In this document: in pieces, positions 27,701 through 34,468 of the stretch | How the letters are laid out: each line of letters begins with the position of its first letter | How positions within the stretch are numbered: position 1 is the stretch's first letter | Origin: Mercenaria mercenaria | Taxonomy: Eukaryota; Mollusca; Bivalvia; Venerida; Veneridae | Reading direction: 5' to 3' | DNA length: 64,000 nucleotides | Assembly (NCBI RefSeq): GCF_021730395.1 | Contig: NC_069374.1 | Coordinates: 60,284,501-60,348,500, forward strand | Translations under genes and position numbers: made by a program | The notes under the pieces: model-generated | Seen by the model: only the letters and a program-made list of their open reading frames with translations | Told to the model about the DNA's origin: nothing | The model's database searches: none

Positions 27701-30700
27701 AAAAGTGCAACTTTGTGACATGATATGCCTTCCTGACTGTATATACCTGAGCAGCATACAGCTTATTACTGCATAAAAGAAACATATCAGGATAATTTTG
27801 AATCAGGTAAATATTATATGTTTTTATAAAAGCTAATGTTTAAATAACCCTTAATTTTTAAAGAAATACACTAATTAATAGAATTTCCTGGCATATATAT
27901 ATGATAAATATTAATTATAAATGTGATGAAAAACCCAAGTGCTACTATTACCTTTTGCCAAAGGCGGAGGGATATTATTTTTGGCGTTGTCCTTTCTTTT
28001 TTATCTGTCCGTCAGATTAACTGAAAATGCTTGTAATTGGAAAAATATTTTTATAGCTTTGTCTACAGAATCACTAAACCTCATGTAATTATTATAAGCT
28101 CATTAACACTGCTTAACACTGCTCAATTATTTACCCAGTAAAAGAAGTATTTCCCCTTGATTTGGTAAAAAATGGGGATTTTTCCTGTATCTATTGATGG
28201 AACTTCATGAAACTTTATAAAAATGTAGATCACTACAGGACAGCATTGCATGTGCAATTTCCATCAGGATCACTTCAGTAACTAGAGTTATTGCCCTTTA
28301 AATGTTTTTAAATCCATAAATTCTTACATAACAAGTAATCCATTGATAAATATTCATGAAATTTGACACAAGGTGTAAATCACCTTAGAGCAATGGTGCT
28401 TCCACATCTTTCATCAATTCTCAAGTTCTTGTTATTGATTCAAGATGCATATATTTCCACAAAACAATATAACTGTTTGAGTGAATAGAATTTTTTCTAC
28501 AATGTAGGTTTTGATGAAACTTCTCACAGTTATAATAAAGATGTTGCATATTACTGTGAAATCGTTTTTATTCGTGTAGGACGAATTTTCGCGTATATCG
28601 TGCTAGAACGGATGCGTGAATTTAAGACTGCGCTGTTATTATTTTTCAATTTATTTTTTCATTTATAAATTGAAAATGTGCGAATTAAAGCCCGCACGAA
28701 AGTCCTTTTTACGCTTGCGTGAAATTTCATGCCAGCGAATTTAAATGATTTCACAGTATTTTACATAGATTAAGTTTGACAATGTAGAGTTTTTTGTTAT
28801 GTCAGTGAGTTAGTTTAGTCTTTCGATTTCATATATTTCCTAGAGGAAATTTACAAATTTTCTGCAAAATTATTCAGAATGTTAGAAAAATATATCTATT
28901 AATAGATGTATGGTTTGCTGTTACAGATTGTGTGCTGGAAAAATGGCCTTACATCCAAAGGAGTGAAATTTGGAGAGTCATTTGCCATCTACTTAAGCCA
29001 TCCTGGAATATGAAGAAATAAGACTGCATTGACAACATCCTGATCCTCGTGTTCAGATCTTTTGTGATTTCTTGTGAAGGGTCTTTGATTTTTCATAAAA
29101 ATAAAAAAATTTATTAATATAATATGATTTTTGCTTATTACTTAGTTTTTTTCCGTTTCAGCAGGTGTAGCCGATTTCCACTAGTTGCCACGTATTTTCC
29201 TACTATTGCCAGCTATTTGGTGGCATTTAGTGGAAAATAGGACTGCCACCATAGTGGCATTTTGGTGAAATTTTGTCCGCTTACTGCCACCTGTTAGGTG
29301 GCGATTGGTGGAAGTAAGTGGCGTTTAGTGGAAAATAGATTTTACACCATAATGGTGGCATTTTAGTGGTAATTTGTCTAAATACTCCACTTACTGCCAC
29401 CATGAAGGTGGCCATTGGTGTAATTAAATGGCAAACAAATTTTCCACCATAATGGTGGCATAATGGTGTAAAACTGTCTAAATACTCCACTTATTGCCAC
29501 CTAAAGGTGTACACAAGTGGAAAGAGGTGGAATTTAGTGGAAAACGGGTTTACCACTGTCCTGTTCATTTTTTCACCATTTTGGTGGCATTTTAGGTGGC
29601 ATTTTGGTGGAAAATTGTCTAAATACTCCACCATTGAAAAGGGTGGCATTATAGTGGCAATTCTAGGGACGGGTATGGTCACTGATACAGCTGTAGTAAG
29701 CTTTACACTTACGTGTCTGCCTTGCTCACAGGAAACATATTTTCAAGAAAACATGTGTATTACTTCTTGTAAATTTGTCCCTATTTAAGGTATAGCCTGC
29801 ATAATGGTGAATATTTTCAAATGTTCGAAACAGTGTTTCAGCAACATCCTATATCCAGTGATTTTACTCTGCCGTTTTTTTTATAAAATTCAATTTTGCA
29901 TAATTTATGGTATTTCCTCAAGCTCAAGTAGAGACAAATTTCAAAGTGATAGCCACTGTCCAAAACGTTTGCAGAGAATTTATTATATTCATTAATTTTG
30001 AAGAAAGAAAACGTCAAACTATTGGTAAACAATTATAAAACTTAACAGTCAATATCATGTTTTGTGGGGAGCATCAAGTAAAAGGATTTAATGAGACAGA
30101 ATTCTCAAACTCCTACTTTGACAAATTAAGGTCGAGTCCTGTGGGACTGTTCTAATTTTACTCAGTTTATTCAAAAATATACTTAGGGCAGAAGTAAAAT
30201 CTGCCTACATTTCTTCCACAATATGTAATCTAAACAGTAAAGACAAAATAGAGAACTTTTCCCGCATGTAACTCTGTATTTTTAAAGATGTCTAACTCGA
30301 TACTAATGTATATGAAATTGGTAGGGAAGTTGTTATGGTTTCTAACTTTGAATCAGTTGCCTTTCACCACCAAGCTTTAAAAACACAAGGGCCTTTCTGC
30401 TTTGTTTAGTAGGGAGTGTGCATATCTACAAATATTGGGTCATGAGTTCAATCCTTGGGCGCGGCATATTTTTTCCATGACAATTTGATAGATATTGCTG
30501 TTACCTAACTGATATAGTATTGAAAAAACGGCTTAAACACAAAACAAACAAATAAAACATACAAGGATAAAAGTCCAACAAAGGTCACATCCAAACACAT
30601 CCAAAGAATGCAACCCGTCCATACAGCACACCACATGAAAATAAGAGATCAGTGGGTATTTCTATCATTTTTAGCTCAACTGAGCATGAAGTGCTCAAAG

Positions 30701-32401
30701 GTGGGCGTTTGTGATCACGCTGTGTCCGTACATTTATGACCATATCTTAATTAAACTTGGTCAAAATGTTAATCTTGATGATTTATAGGTCAAGTTCAAA
30801 TCTGGGTCAGGTGGGGTCAAAAACTAGGTCACTAGGTCAAATCAAAGGAAAAGCCTACACTGTAGAGGCCACATTTAAGACTTTATCTTATGAAACTTAG
30901 TCAGAATGTTAAAGTTGATGATCTTTAGGTCAAGTTCCAATCTGGGTCATGTCGGGTCAAAAACTAGGTCATGGGTTCAGATCAAATGAAAAGCTAGTTA
31001 ACACTGGAGGCCACATTTATGACCGTATCTTAATGAAACTTGGTCAGAATGTTAATCTTGATGATCTTTAGGTCAGTAGGTCAGGTGAGCGATACAGGGC
31101 CGTCATGGCCCTCTTGTAAAAAATGAATTGGTTTTGATTTATCTGTTATTTTGGGTGCTGTTATGATGTTGTTCAATGGTCTTTGTTGCATTTGTCCAAA
31201 TTTAGACCAGAAACTGTACATGTATTTTATGCTCATCAGGAAGGACCTGTCAAGGTTAGACTATCTGACTCAGTGTATAAAGGAAGGATTGCGCCTCCAT
31301 GGTTCTGTTCCCGTCATACAACGTCAGGTGACTGAGGATATAAAGTTAGAAGGTTACCATATACCTTCGGGTACCAACATACTTCTAGATATTTACAATC
31401 TGCACCACAACCCTTCTGTGTGGGGAGAGGACAGAAATGAGTTCAGACCAGACCGGTTCTCCCCGGAAGAAGTGAAGAATATGGATCCTTTTGCTTTTCT
31501 TCCATTTAGTGCAGGACAAAGGTACGTTAACTTAAGGTATTATATTAAGACTGTGGACACTTTCGTTGCATGTTTGTGATGTATGGATTATGTGCTAAAG
31601 AGTAAATCTTGTAACTTGGAATCAAATTAAAAGATTTTTTCTCAAATGTTCACCTTATCCTGCAAAGTATCTGGGAAGTCATTGCACAATGAACAGACAA
31701 ATCATGCCAGATAATTGTTTCTTATGCTTATTTGACTTTTTGAGGCGTGTTTCGATATACCTTGTTACTAGGTAATTCTTTTCTTGTTATTTCAGGAATT
31801 GTATTGGCCAGAACTTTGCCATGAATGAGATAAAAGTTACGATTTCTCGACTGATACATAGGTATGTAGTGCTATGTATTGTTTGTGCAATCTTTAAGGT
31901 TACTTTTTATTTGTATGAATCGTAAAAGAGAACAGATTTTAAAATTTGATATACAAACTAGAGAATAAGCTCCCATGTGTTACTTTTCAATACGCATTTA
32001 CGTATGCATGCATGTGCTAAAACCATGTATCAGTATCATGTAGAAATAAACATGATTAAGTAATTGAATAGATTAGTCAAAAGTCTGCTTCATATGCAAA
32101 GGAGTTTATATTAAAATGTCTGGTGTTTAACAGTGTAAATATAATATAAGTTAGTGTAGACATACAGTTACAAAATCTGGACATTTCTTATTTGCTGGCA
32201 TTGACACTGTATTGTTAAGTAAATATTCCATAAGGTATATAAATAATTCTATTCAGCTGGAACAAGGCATTTTGGTGCTTCTATTTTTCTATATTCAGAT
32301 ACACGTTTACATGTAAACCTGGACATGTTGTGAAGCGACGTCTTTCTGTCGTAATGAGAACAGAGGATGGAATTTGGCTTAAAGCGCAAAGAAGAAAGTG
32401 A
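536..32401 (+). CDS. CYP4: Cytochrome P450 family 4 (CYP4F/CYP4V-like), complete, 11 coding exons
   Basis: Microsomal haem-thiolate monooxygenase; the family omega-hydroxylates fatty acids and eicosanoids using electrons from P450 reductase. Joined exons: 536-715, 1547-1694, 5323-5513, 6255-6379, 7874-7936, 9215-9341, 15279-15432, 23896-24025, 31240-31521, 31796-31861, 32299-32401. All introns are GT-AG, the phases agree throughout, and the sum is 1569 nt (522 aa plus TGA), normal for CYP4. Visible: N-terminal membrane anchor about 17-33; helix C W142xxxR146 in GDRWARNRR; CYP4 helix I signature EVDTFLFEGHDTV at 322-334, with Glu329 at the position that esterifies haem in CYP4 enzymes; ExxR at E388/R391; FRPDRF at 441-446; haem loop FSAGQRNCIG at 462-471 with ligand Cys469. 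The ATG follows a 3' splice site at 515/516, so a non-coding upstream exon is likely. Oddity: Val334 where CYP4 usually has a second Thr. The subfamily is not settled. No AATAAA is seen between the stop and the repeat at 32596. Confidence 0.95.
790..890 (-). repeat. Degenerate copy of the 'AGCCTGCT' foldback MITE
   Basis: CTGTTAAAAGGGATGCTTAC and GAACAGTGCAGATCATGATC match, in reverse orientation, the inner part of the element at 7614-7815. Termini are worn. The rest of intron 1 (890-1546) holds nothing I can name. Confidence 0.5.
1547..1694 (+). CDS. CYP4: CYP4 coding exon 2
   Basis: Residues 61-109 plus one base. It carries the beta-1 region (FHAIWFGRLRCIIIAHHPD), where P450s read 'W.G....+.+.+P'. 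Acceptor TTACTGCAG, donor GTAAGA, leaving phase 1. Confidence 0.9.
1740..1982 (-). mobile_element. tRNA-derived SINE (bivalve Rudi/Meta-like), copy 1
   Basis: On the minus strand the head reads GGACCTCCATGGCCGAGTGG (A box), then GGGTTCAAGCCTC (B box), a Leu/Ser-tRNA-like start. The body TTCCTCCATCATCAAATTGG and CGCCATATGACCTATAAT follows. The same structure recurs at 45995-46261. The name Rudi/Meta is from memory and only tentative. Confidence 0.75.
2080..2316. mobile_element. Nested palindromic foldback element P, copy 1
   Basis: A 237-bp inverted repeat: TGAGCCGTGCCATGAG at the left, CTCATGGCGCGGCTCA at the right. Each arm is itself a hairpin, AGCATGGATCC ... GGATCCATGCT, around an ACCAG...CTGGT core. 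Four copies are in the window. Non-coding; the short ORFs it gives are artefacts. Confidence 0.85.
2501..3461 (+). mobile_element. Degenerate array element, family B (GACTA..., 'AGCTCGACTA')
   Basis: Opens TTTTTAACTTGACTAGAAG, a worn form of the family B start TTTTTAGCTCGACTATACG, followed by CTGTCCTACTC and tandem units around AAGTTTTGATGCACTTCCAC and GGCCCTAACTCTGGCACC. No clean 3' hairpin; family C at 3467 abuts it. Includes an exact 36-bp tandem duplication at 2852-2922. Confidence 0.55.
3467..5176 (+). mobile_element. Array element, family C (ATGTCTCCCCC), copy 1
   Basis: Left end ATGTCTCCCCCAGGAGACAT, a small hairpin, then a (GTCC)n tract. About ten 144-145 bp units follow (CAAAGGTCAAGGTCACAGGG marks each), then TGGGGGAGACAT, hairpin GCGCTTTTTTACAAAAGC and CTAG-T. 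Subterminal inverted repeat plus 3' hairpin and CTAG resemble a non-autonomous Helitron/HINE element. Lies in CYP4 intron 2. Confidence 0.8.
5323..5513 (+). CDS. CYP4: CYP4 coding exon 3 (helix C)
   Basis: Residues 110-173. Contains WLGEGLLIANGDRWARNRR and LLTPAFHFDILQPY, a near-textbook CYP4 helix B'-C region; W142 and R146 would contact a haem propionate. Acceptor ATATTCAG, donor GTAATT, phase 0. It lies about 150 bp after the end of a tandem-array element. Confidence 0.95.
5893..5989. repeat. Small foldback
   Basis: TTTCTGAACTTAAGT at the left pairs with ACTTAAGTTCAGAAAG at the right, around about 65 bp. A MITE-like remnant in CYP4 intron 3; the rest of that intron shows nothing recognisable. 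Confidence 0.5.
6255..6379 (+). CDS. CYP4: CYP4 coding exon 4
   Basis: Residues 174-214 plus two bases. FEVFEHIGLCSLDIITRCAF is the CYP4 helix E region ('LDIIxRCAF'). Acceptor CTTTTCCAG, donor GTAGGT, phase 2. Confidence 0.93.
6574..7613. mobile_element. Array element with ATAGATCTACC / GGTAGATCTAT ends
   Basis: An 11-bp perfect terminal inverted repeat bounds about 1.04 kb. After CCCCTAGATACAAAGTGTATGG and a GTCT microsatellite come worn units carrying AGGTCAAGGTCACACTTAGA. The right end meets the MITE at 7614 without a gap. In CYP4 intron 4. Confidence 0.6.
7614..7815. mobile_element. MITE-like element with TTAACC...AGCCTGCT ends
   Basis: TTAACCTTTAGCCTGCT at the left and AGCAGGCTAAGGGTTAA at the right form an imperfect 17-bp inverted repeat. 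An internal palindrome TGCAGACTGATCATGGTCTG is present. Related fragments at 790-890 and 63936-64000. Confidence 0.75.
7874..7936 (+). CDS. CYP4: CYP4 coding exon 5
   Basis: A 63-nt exon for residues 215-235 plus two bases (QKHPYVQAVHRLSELWIERS). Acceptor TTGTTCTAG, donor GTAAGT. Too short to be seen by ORF length; placed by phase and CYP4 similarity ('YI.AV..LS.L...R'). Confidence 0.9.
8052..8732 (+). repeat. Direct duplication of about 400 bp in CYP4 intron 5
   Basis: 8052-8306 and 8452-8732 are copies: both carry GACATGTA.TTGTGTACCCAGC, TTTAGGTAATGCATATT, CTCCCTTTAACATTCACATC, TTTACTGTAGTACCCAATGT and ATTGATTACTAATTG. No coding potential. The rest of the intron (8733-9214) is plain AT-rich sequence. 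Confidence 0.8.
9215..9341 (+). CDS. CYP4: CYP4 coding exon 6
   Basis: Residues 236-278. FDFIYYNFTKEGKEF and CKFVHDVSEDIIDKRRKAI match the CYP4 helix F-G-H stretch ending in 'VIxxRR'. Acceptor TTTTTTCAG, donor GTATGT, phase 0. Confidence 0.93.
9968..10037. mobile_element. 70-bp perfect foldback
   Basis: GGGCTGAGCGCGAAACTATT and its complement AATAGTTTCGCGCTCAGCCC are perfect arms (23 bp in all) around a 24-bp loop. A micro-MITE inserted in the surrounding array, GC-richer than its flanks. Confidence 0.7.
11110..11542 (+). repeat. Tandem duplication of about 215 bp
   Basis: 11110-11327 and 11329-11542 are near-identical: GGTCAAGAGGTTTGTT, GGAATATAGGCCTTATTAG, GAACTAGATCAGGTGTGC and AAATACACCAAATTTGTTAC occur in each. 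Few differences, so the duplication is younger than the array around it. Confidence 0.8.
11880..13888. other. Intronic stretch without recognised features
   Basis: About 2 kb of AT-rich CYP4 intron 6 between two array elements. No exon with matching phase, no tRNA and no clear repeat were found. Confidence 0.5.
13889..15217 (+). mobile_element. Array element, family A
   Basis: Starts TAGCTCACCTAGAGCACG, then CGTCCGTCCGACGTC. About eight units follow, each with AACTTGGTCAGAATGTTACC and CTAGGTCACCAGGTCAAATC. Ends CAGGTGAGCGATACAGG, hairpin, CCCTTTTGT. In CYP4 intron 6, ending 61 bp before exon 7. Confidence 0.8.
15279..15432 (+). CDS. CYP4: CYP4 coding exon 7 (helix I signature)
   Basis: Residues 279-329 plus one base. 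KRNLDFLDIILTATDEDG and the CYP4 signature EVDTFLFEG, with Glu329 as the expected covalent haem attachment residue. Acceptor TTGAACAG, donor GTAATA, phase 1. The 3' end of a repeat array (15217) is only about 60 bp before this acceptor. Confidence 0.95.
15845..16130. repeat. Imperfect AGTAGC/GCAGTA trinucleotide tract
   Basis: Interrupted triplet repeat (AGTAGCAGCAGTAAC, AGTAGTAGCAGTTG and similar) just before the next array element. It makes open frames on both strands that are low-complexity and not genes. Confidence 0.8.
16147..18027 (+). mobile_element. Array element, family A (AGCTCACCTGTCACAAAGTG)
   Basis: Left end TTAGCTCACCTGTCACAAAG with a GTCACaaaGTGAC hairpin, then (GTCC)/(GTGC)n. 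About a dozen units of roughly 140 bp carry GAAAAACCTTGTGACCTCTC and TTGATGATATCTAGGTCAAG. Right end AGGTGAGCGATTCAGG, hairpin GGACCATCATGGTCC and TCTTGT. In CYP4 intron 7. Confidence 0.88.
18062..18838 (+). mobile_element. Array element, family B (AGCTCGACTATTCG)
   Basis: Left TAGCTCGACTATTCGAAG; right TTCGAATAGTCGAGCGCG, hairpin CTGTCATTGACAG, CTCTTGT. About four units with GAGATAAAGCTTTGAAACTT and CACTTGTTTACCATCACC. Complete structure, 35 bp from its family A neighbour. Confidence 0.85.
18890..21943 (+). mobile_element. Array element, family A, interrupted by a pogo/Tigger-like element
   Basis: Same ends as 16147-18027 (TAGCTCACCAGTCACAAAGT ... AGGTGAGCGATTCAGG, hairpin, CTCTTGT) and the same units. 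Its array is split at 19482-20630 by a TA-flanked transposon. In CYP4 intron 7. Confidence 0.87.
19484..20628. mobile_element. Non-autonomous Tc1/mariner (pogo/Tigger-like) DNA transposon
   Basis: Terminal inverted repeats CAGTAAACCTCACTTATAAG and CTTATAAGCGAGGTTTACTG, flanked by TA at 19482-19483 and 20629-20630. Subterminal TCGGTTATAAGGAAC words repeat inside both ends. 1145 bp with no transposase frame. Host array reads GGTCAGAA before it and TTCACTTTGATGATATC after it, so the pre-insertion site can be read. Confidence 0.87.
22160..23712 (+). mobile_element. Array element, family A variant (AGCTCACCGGCTATTAGG)
   Basis: Left TAGCTCACCGGCTATTAGG with (GTCCGGC) words. About eight units of roughly 150 bp follow, with CTTAGATATTTGACATGTAG, CATTGCCTAGTGGACCTCTA and GGGGTCACTTGATTTTACAT. 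Right CTGGTGAGCGATCCAGG, hairpin AGGGTCATCATGACCCT, CTTGT. Ends 183 bp before CYP4 exon 8. Confidence 0.85.
23896..24025 (+). CDS. CYP4: CYP4 coding exon 8
   Basis: Residues 330-372 plus two bases. Begins HDTVTSAISFILYELA, then HPDILQECQREVDTIL (helices I-J). Asp332-Thr333 of the oxygen-activation motif are present; the next residue is Val instead of Thr. Acceptor TTAATAACAG, donor GTGAGT. Confidence 0.94.
24638..25366 (-). mobile_element. Array element, family F, reversed
   Basis: Compared with 59425-60314: CATAGAACACAAAATGC and CCCCCTTGATGCATTCAGTA at the left match the complement of that element's 3' end, and CTCCTTCTTCAAAGGG at the right matches its 5' end. Worn units carry TGACCTTGACCTTTGACC. 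Confidence 0.7.
25376..26784 (-). mobile_element. Array element, family C, copy 2 (reversed)
   Basis: Begins ACTAGAAAATGCTTTTGTAA, the complement of the family C 3' hairpin and CTAG end, and finishes GGACGGACGG...GTCTCCTGGGGGAGACAT. About eight 145-bp units. Ten bases separate it from the family F copy. Confidence 0.85.
26785..27947. other. Unassigned interior of the 5.5-kb element
   Basis: AT-rich, no frame above 60 codons, no tRNA or clear repeat. If the 5.5-kb element is real, this is its own body. Confidence 0.4.
27948..28500 (+). mobile_element. Family J array fragment (CCTTTTGCCAAAGGCGG)
   Basis: CCTTTTGCCAAAGGCGGAGG then TTGGCGTTGTCC and TCTGTCCGTC match the complement of 40650-40725. 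The right boundary is not clear. Confidence 0.5.
28554..28756. mobile_element. TA-flanked MITE (CTGTGAAATC ends)
   Basis: CTGTGAAATCGTTT at the left and AAATGATTTCACAG at the right, each bounded by TA (28552-28553, 28757-28758). Inner CGAATTTTCGCG and CGCGAA-like words pair. 203 bp, no coding. Confidence 0.75.
29674..30360. other. Intronic stretch without recognised features
   Basis: Plain AT-rich CYP4 intron 8. Open frames here are short and lack coding character. Confidence 0.45.
30365..30600 (+). repeat. Possible tRNA-derived SINE
   Basis: GGGTCATGAGTTCAATCCTTGG resembles a B box with flanks, after TTGTTTAGTAGGGAGTGTG. An A-rich tail ACACAAAACAAACAAATAAA follows. No partner copy here, so low certainty. 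Confidence 0.35.
30672..31117 (+). mobile_element. Short array element, family A
   Basis: Left TTAGCTCAACTGAGCATG; about three units with GAAACTTGGTCAGAATGTTA; right CAGGTGAGCGATACAGGG, hairpin GGGCCGTCATGGCCC, TCTTGT. In CYP4 intron 8, 122 bp before exon 9. Confidence 0.83.
31240..31521 (+). CDS. CYP4: CYP4 coding exon 9 (ExxR to haem loop)
   Basis: Residues 373-466 plus two bases, the longest exon. It holds KEGLRL (ExxR), HGSVPVIQR, IPSGTNILLDIYNLHHNP, FRPDRFSPEE and FAFLPFSAGQ. Acceptor GCTCATCAG, donor GTACGT. A short repeat element ends about 120 bp upstream. Confidence 0.95.
31796..31861 (+). CDS. CYP4: CYP4 coding exon 10 (haem Cys ligand)
   Basis: A 66-nt exon for residues 467-488 plus two bases: R NCIGQNFAMNEIKVTISRLIH. 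Cys469 is the thiolate ligand. Acceptor TTATTTCAG, donor GTATGT. Confidence 0.95.
32299..32401 (+). CDS. CYP4: CYP4 coding exon 11 (C terminus)
   Basis: Residues 489-522 and TGA at 32399-32401. YTFTCKPGHVVKRRLSVVMRTEDGIWLKAQRR is the terminal beta sheet; 'LRTEDGIWLK' is the usual CYP4 ending. Acceptor TATATTCAG. Confidence 0.93.
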
Positions 32402-32595
32402 GTGGTCATAACAAGTTATGATGAAAAAATGGTGATTGTGACTTGATGCCTTTGTGATTTATTGAAAAAAGTGTATGGTTTAAGGTCATGGCACGACCAT
32501 GTTATGTGATGGAATGTTAATTGTCGATAATCGTTTCGTTATTAATTGTTTTGTCACAGGCACGAGAATTGGGTTTAGGATGAAAATATAATTTT

Positions 32596-34276
32596 TAACT
32601 CACCTGTCACGTAGTGACAATGTGAGCTTTTGCGATCGCACATCGTCCGTCCGCCTGCAGTTTCCTGTGAACATGATAGAGACTACATTTTACGATCGAT
32701 TTTAATCAAACTTGCACACAACTTGTATTGGCAAAATATCTCATTCCTCTCGAAAACTGGCCAGATCCCTTCATGGGGGTTCCAGAGTTATGGCCTCTTT
32801 AAGGCCCAAAATTTGCTATTTTGGCTTTTGCAGCCATATGGAGACTTCATTCATGGTTTGATTTGATACAAACTTGCAAAATAACTTTAACAACAATAGA
32901 TCTTGAATTCCATAATGAATCTGTCAGATCCAATCATAGGTTCCGGAGTTACGGCCCTTGATTGACCCCTGAAAGAGCCAAAATTTGTTAATTTTTACTT
33001 TGTGTACACAATAGAATTGACATTTTACATTCGATTTTAACCACACTTACACACAACTTCAGGCACAATAAGATCTTGGTTCTTTTTGAAAACCGGCTAG
33101 ATTCCATCATGGGTTCTAGAGTTTTAAATTTTCCTTTTTGGCCCTTTCAGCTATAAACTTTAAGAGGTTTTATTTATGCTTTGATTGGATGATCTAAATG
33201 GCCAAGTTCGAAACTGGGTCATGTGGGGTCAAAAACTAGGTCATCTGCTCAAATCAAAGGAAAAGCTTGTTAACTAGATGCCATATTTATGTTCCTATCT
33301 TCATGAAACTTGGTTAGAATGTTTATCTTGATGATTCCTATGCCAGATTCAGAACTGGGTGATATGGGATCAAAAACCAGGTCACCCTTTCAAATCAAAG
33401 GAAAAGCTTGTTAACACTCTTGAGGCCACATTTATGACCCGTTCTTCATGGAACTTTGCCAGAATGTTTATCTTGTTGATTCCTAGGCCAACCCCAAAAT
33501 GGATAATATAGGGTCAAAAACTAGGTCATCCGCTCAAATCAAAGGAATAGCTTGTTAACACTAGAGGCCATAATTTACTATCCTATCTTCTTGAAACTTA
33601 GTAAGAATGTTTATCTTGATGATTCTTAGGCAAAGTTCGAAACTGGGTCATGTGGGGTCAAAAACTAGGTCACCACTCAAAGGAAAAGCTTGTTAGCACT
33701 GTAGAGGCCACATAATAAAAACATTTATTATATACCTACATGTATATAAATTCTGTAAAAAATCGGCTTGTATTTCACAATTAAATATGAACAAACACAA
33801 AATTTCCGTATTGTACCTTTTAAATTCCGTATTGTACCTTCCGTATTGTATGCTGCCGGACTATTTTCATTAATATGCATGACCCGACACATTTCTATAA
33901 ATGGCGCACATAAAAACTTAACTAAGTTCCATTTCATATCGATAAACATTGAAGATTTCTTTCAAGAACAAAACAAGAATCAAAATGGTAAAGGTATATA
34001 ATAAAAGGGTCATTATAACAGTAGCTAGATCTGGGACTTTGTATTCGGCTCTCGTGGATTTTGCAAGGTCGGATCACACTCGGCGCTTGCGCGCCTCGTG
34101 AGATCTGGTCTGGCAAAATCCGCTCAAGCCGAATACTGCATCCCAGTTCAAGCTACTGTTATAATAACCCTATTTTATGACTCTATCTTCATGAAACTTG
34201 ACCAGAATGTTCATCTTGATGATTCGTAGGCCAAGTTTAACAGGTGAGTGATATAGAGTCATCATCACCCTCTTGT
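32596..34276 (+). mobile_element. Array element, family A, with an insertion
   Basis: Left TAACTCACCTGTCACGTAGT (GTCACgtaGTGAC hairpin), right ACAGGTGAGTGATATAGAG, worn hairpin, CTCTTGT. The array is broken at about 33710-34175 by foreign sequence including a foldback MITE. It starts 195 bp after the CYP4 stop codon. Confidence 0.78.
34006..34171. mobile_element. Foldback MITE (AGGGTCATTATAACAG ends)
   Basis: AGGGTCATTATAACAGTAGCT at the left, and AGCTACTGTTATAATAACCCT at the right, pair apart from one or two positions. Inner arms CCGAATAC and TGGATTTTGC/GCAAAATCCG also pair. 166 bp, within the array above. Confidence 0.8.
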
Positions 34277-34468
34277 TTATCAGTCTGGTCATATTTATTT
34301 TCATCCCAAGTCCGATATTTGTGCTTGCATGTTTTGTTTGTTTATATTACATGTATTTGTTGATAGCTTTATATTGTTTTACACTGCTTTGCATATATGT
34401 GAGTGGTTGATTTATTAAGTATTTCATAATATAAACACAGTATCAATTAGTTGGTTGATATGCTTGTT

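Larger units (their letters stand above)
24134..29673. mobile_element. 5.5-kb TIR element with GGTGGCA/GGTGGAAA subterminal arrays, hosting other repeats
   Basis: CCCGTCCCTAGA at the left and TCTAGGGACGGG at the right are a perfect 12-bp inverted repeat. About 330 bp inside the left end and 510 bp inside the right end consist of GGTGGCATTTAGGTGTAAA-like words. Between them lie family F and family C array elements, a family J piece, a MITE, and about 1.2 kb of unassigned DNA. No transposase frame seen; no target duplication evident. In CYP4 intron 8. Confidence 0.6.

Noticed and set aside
24134-29673. Target duplication GGTTACTGA / GGTCACTGA around the 5.5-kb element
   Set aside because: The two words are imperfect and lie at different distances from the ends, so they do not form a proper duplication.
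29281-29788. Several open frames (MEYLDSFTPLCHHYG..., MYTSGKRWNLVENG...)
   Set aside because: Generated by the GGTGGCA/GGTGGAAA subterminal words of the 5.5-kb element; both strands are open at once.
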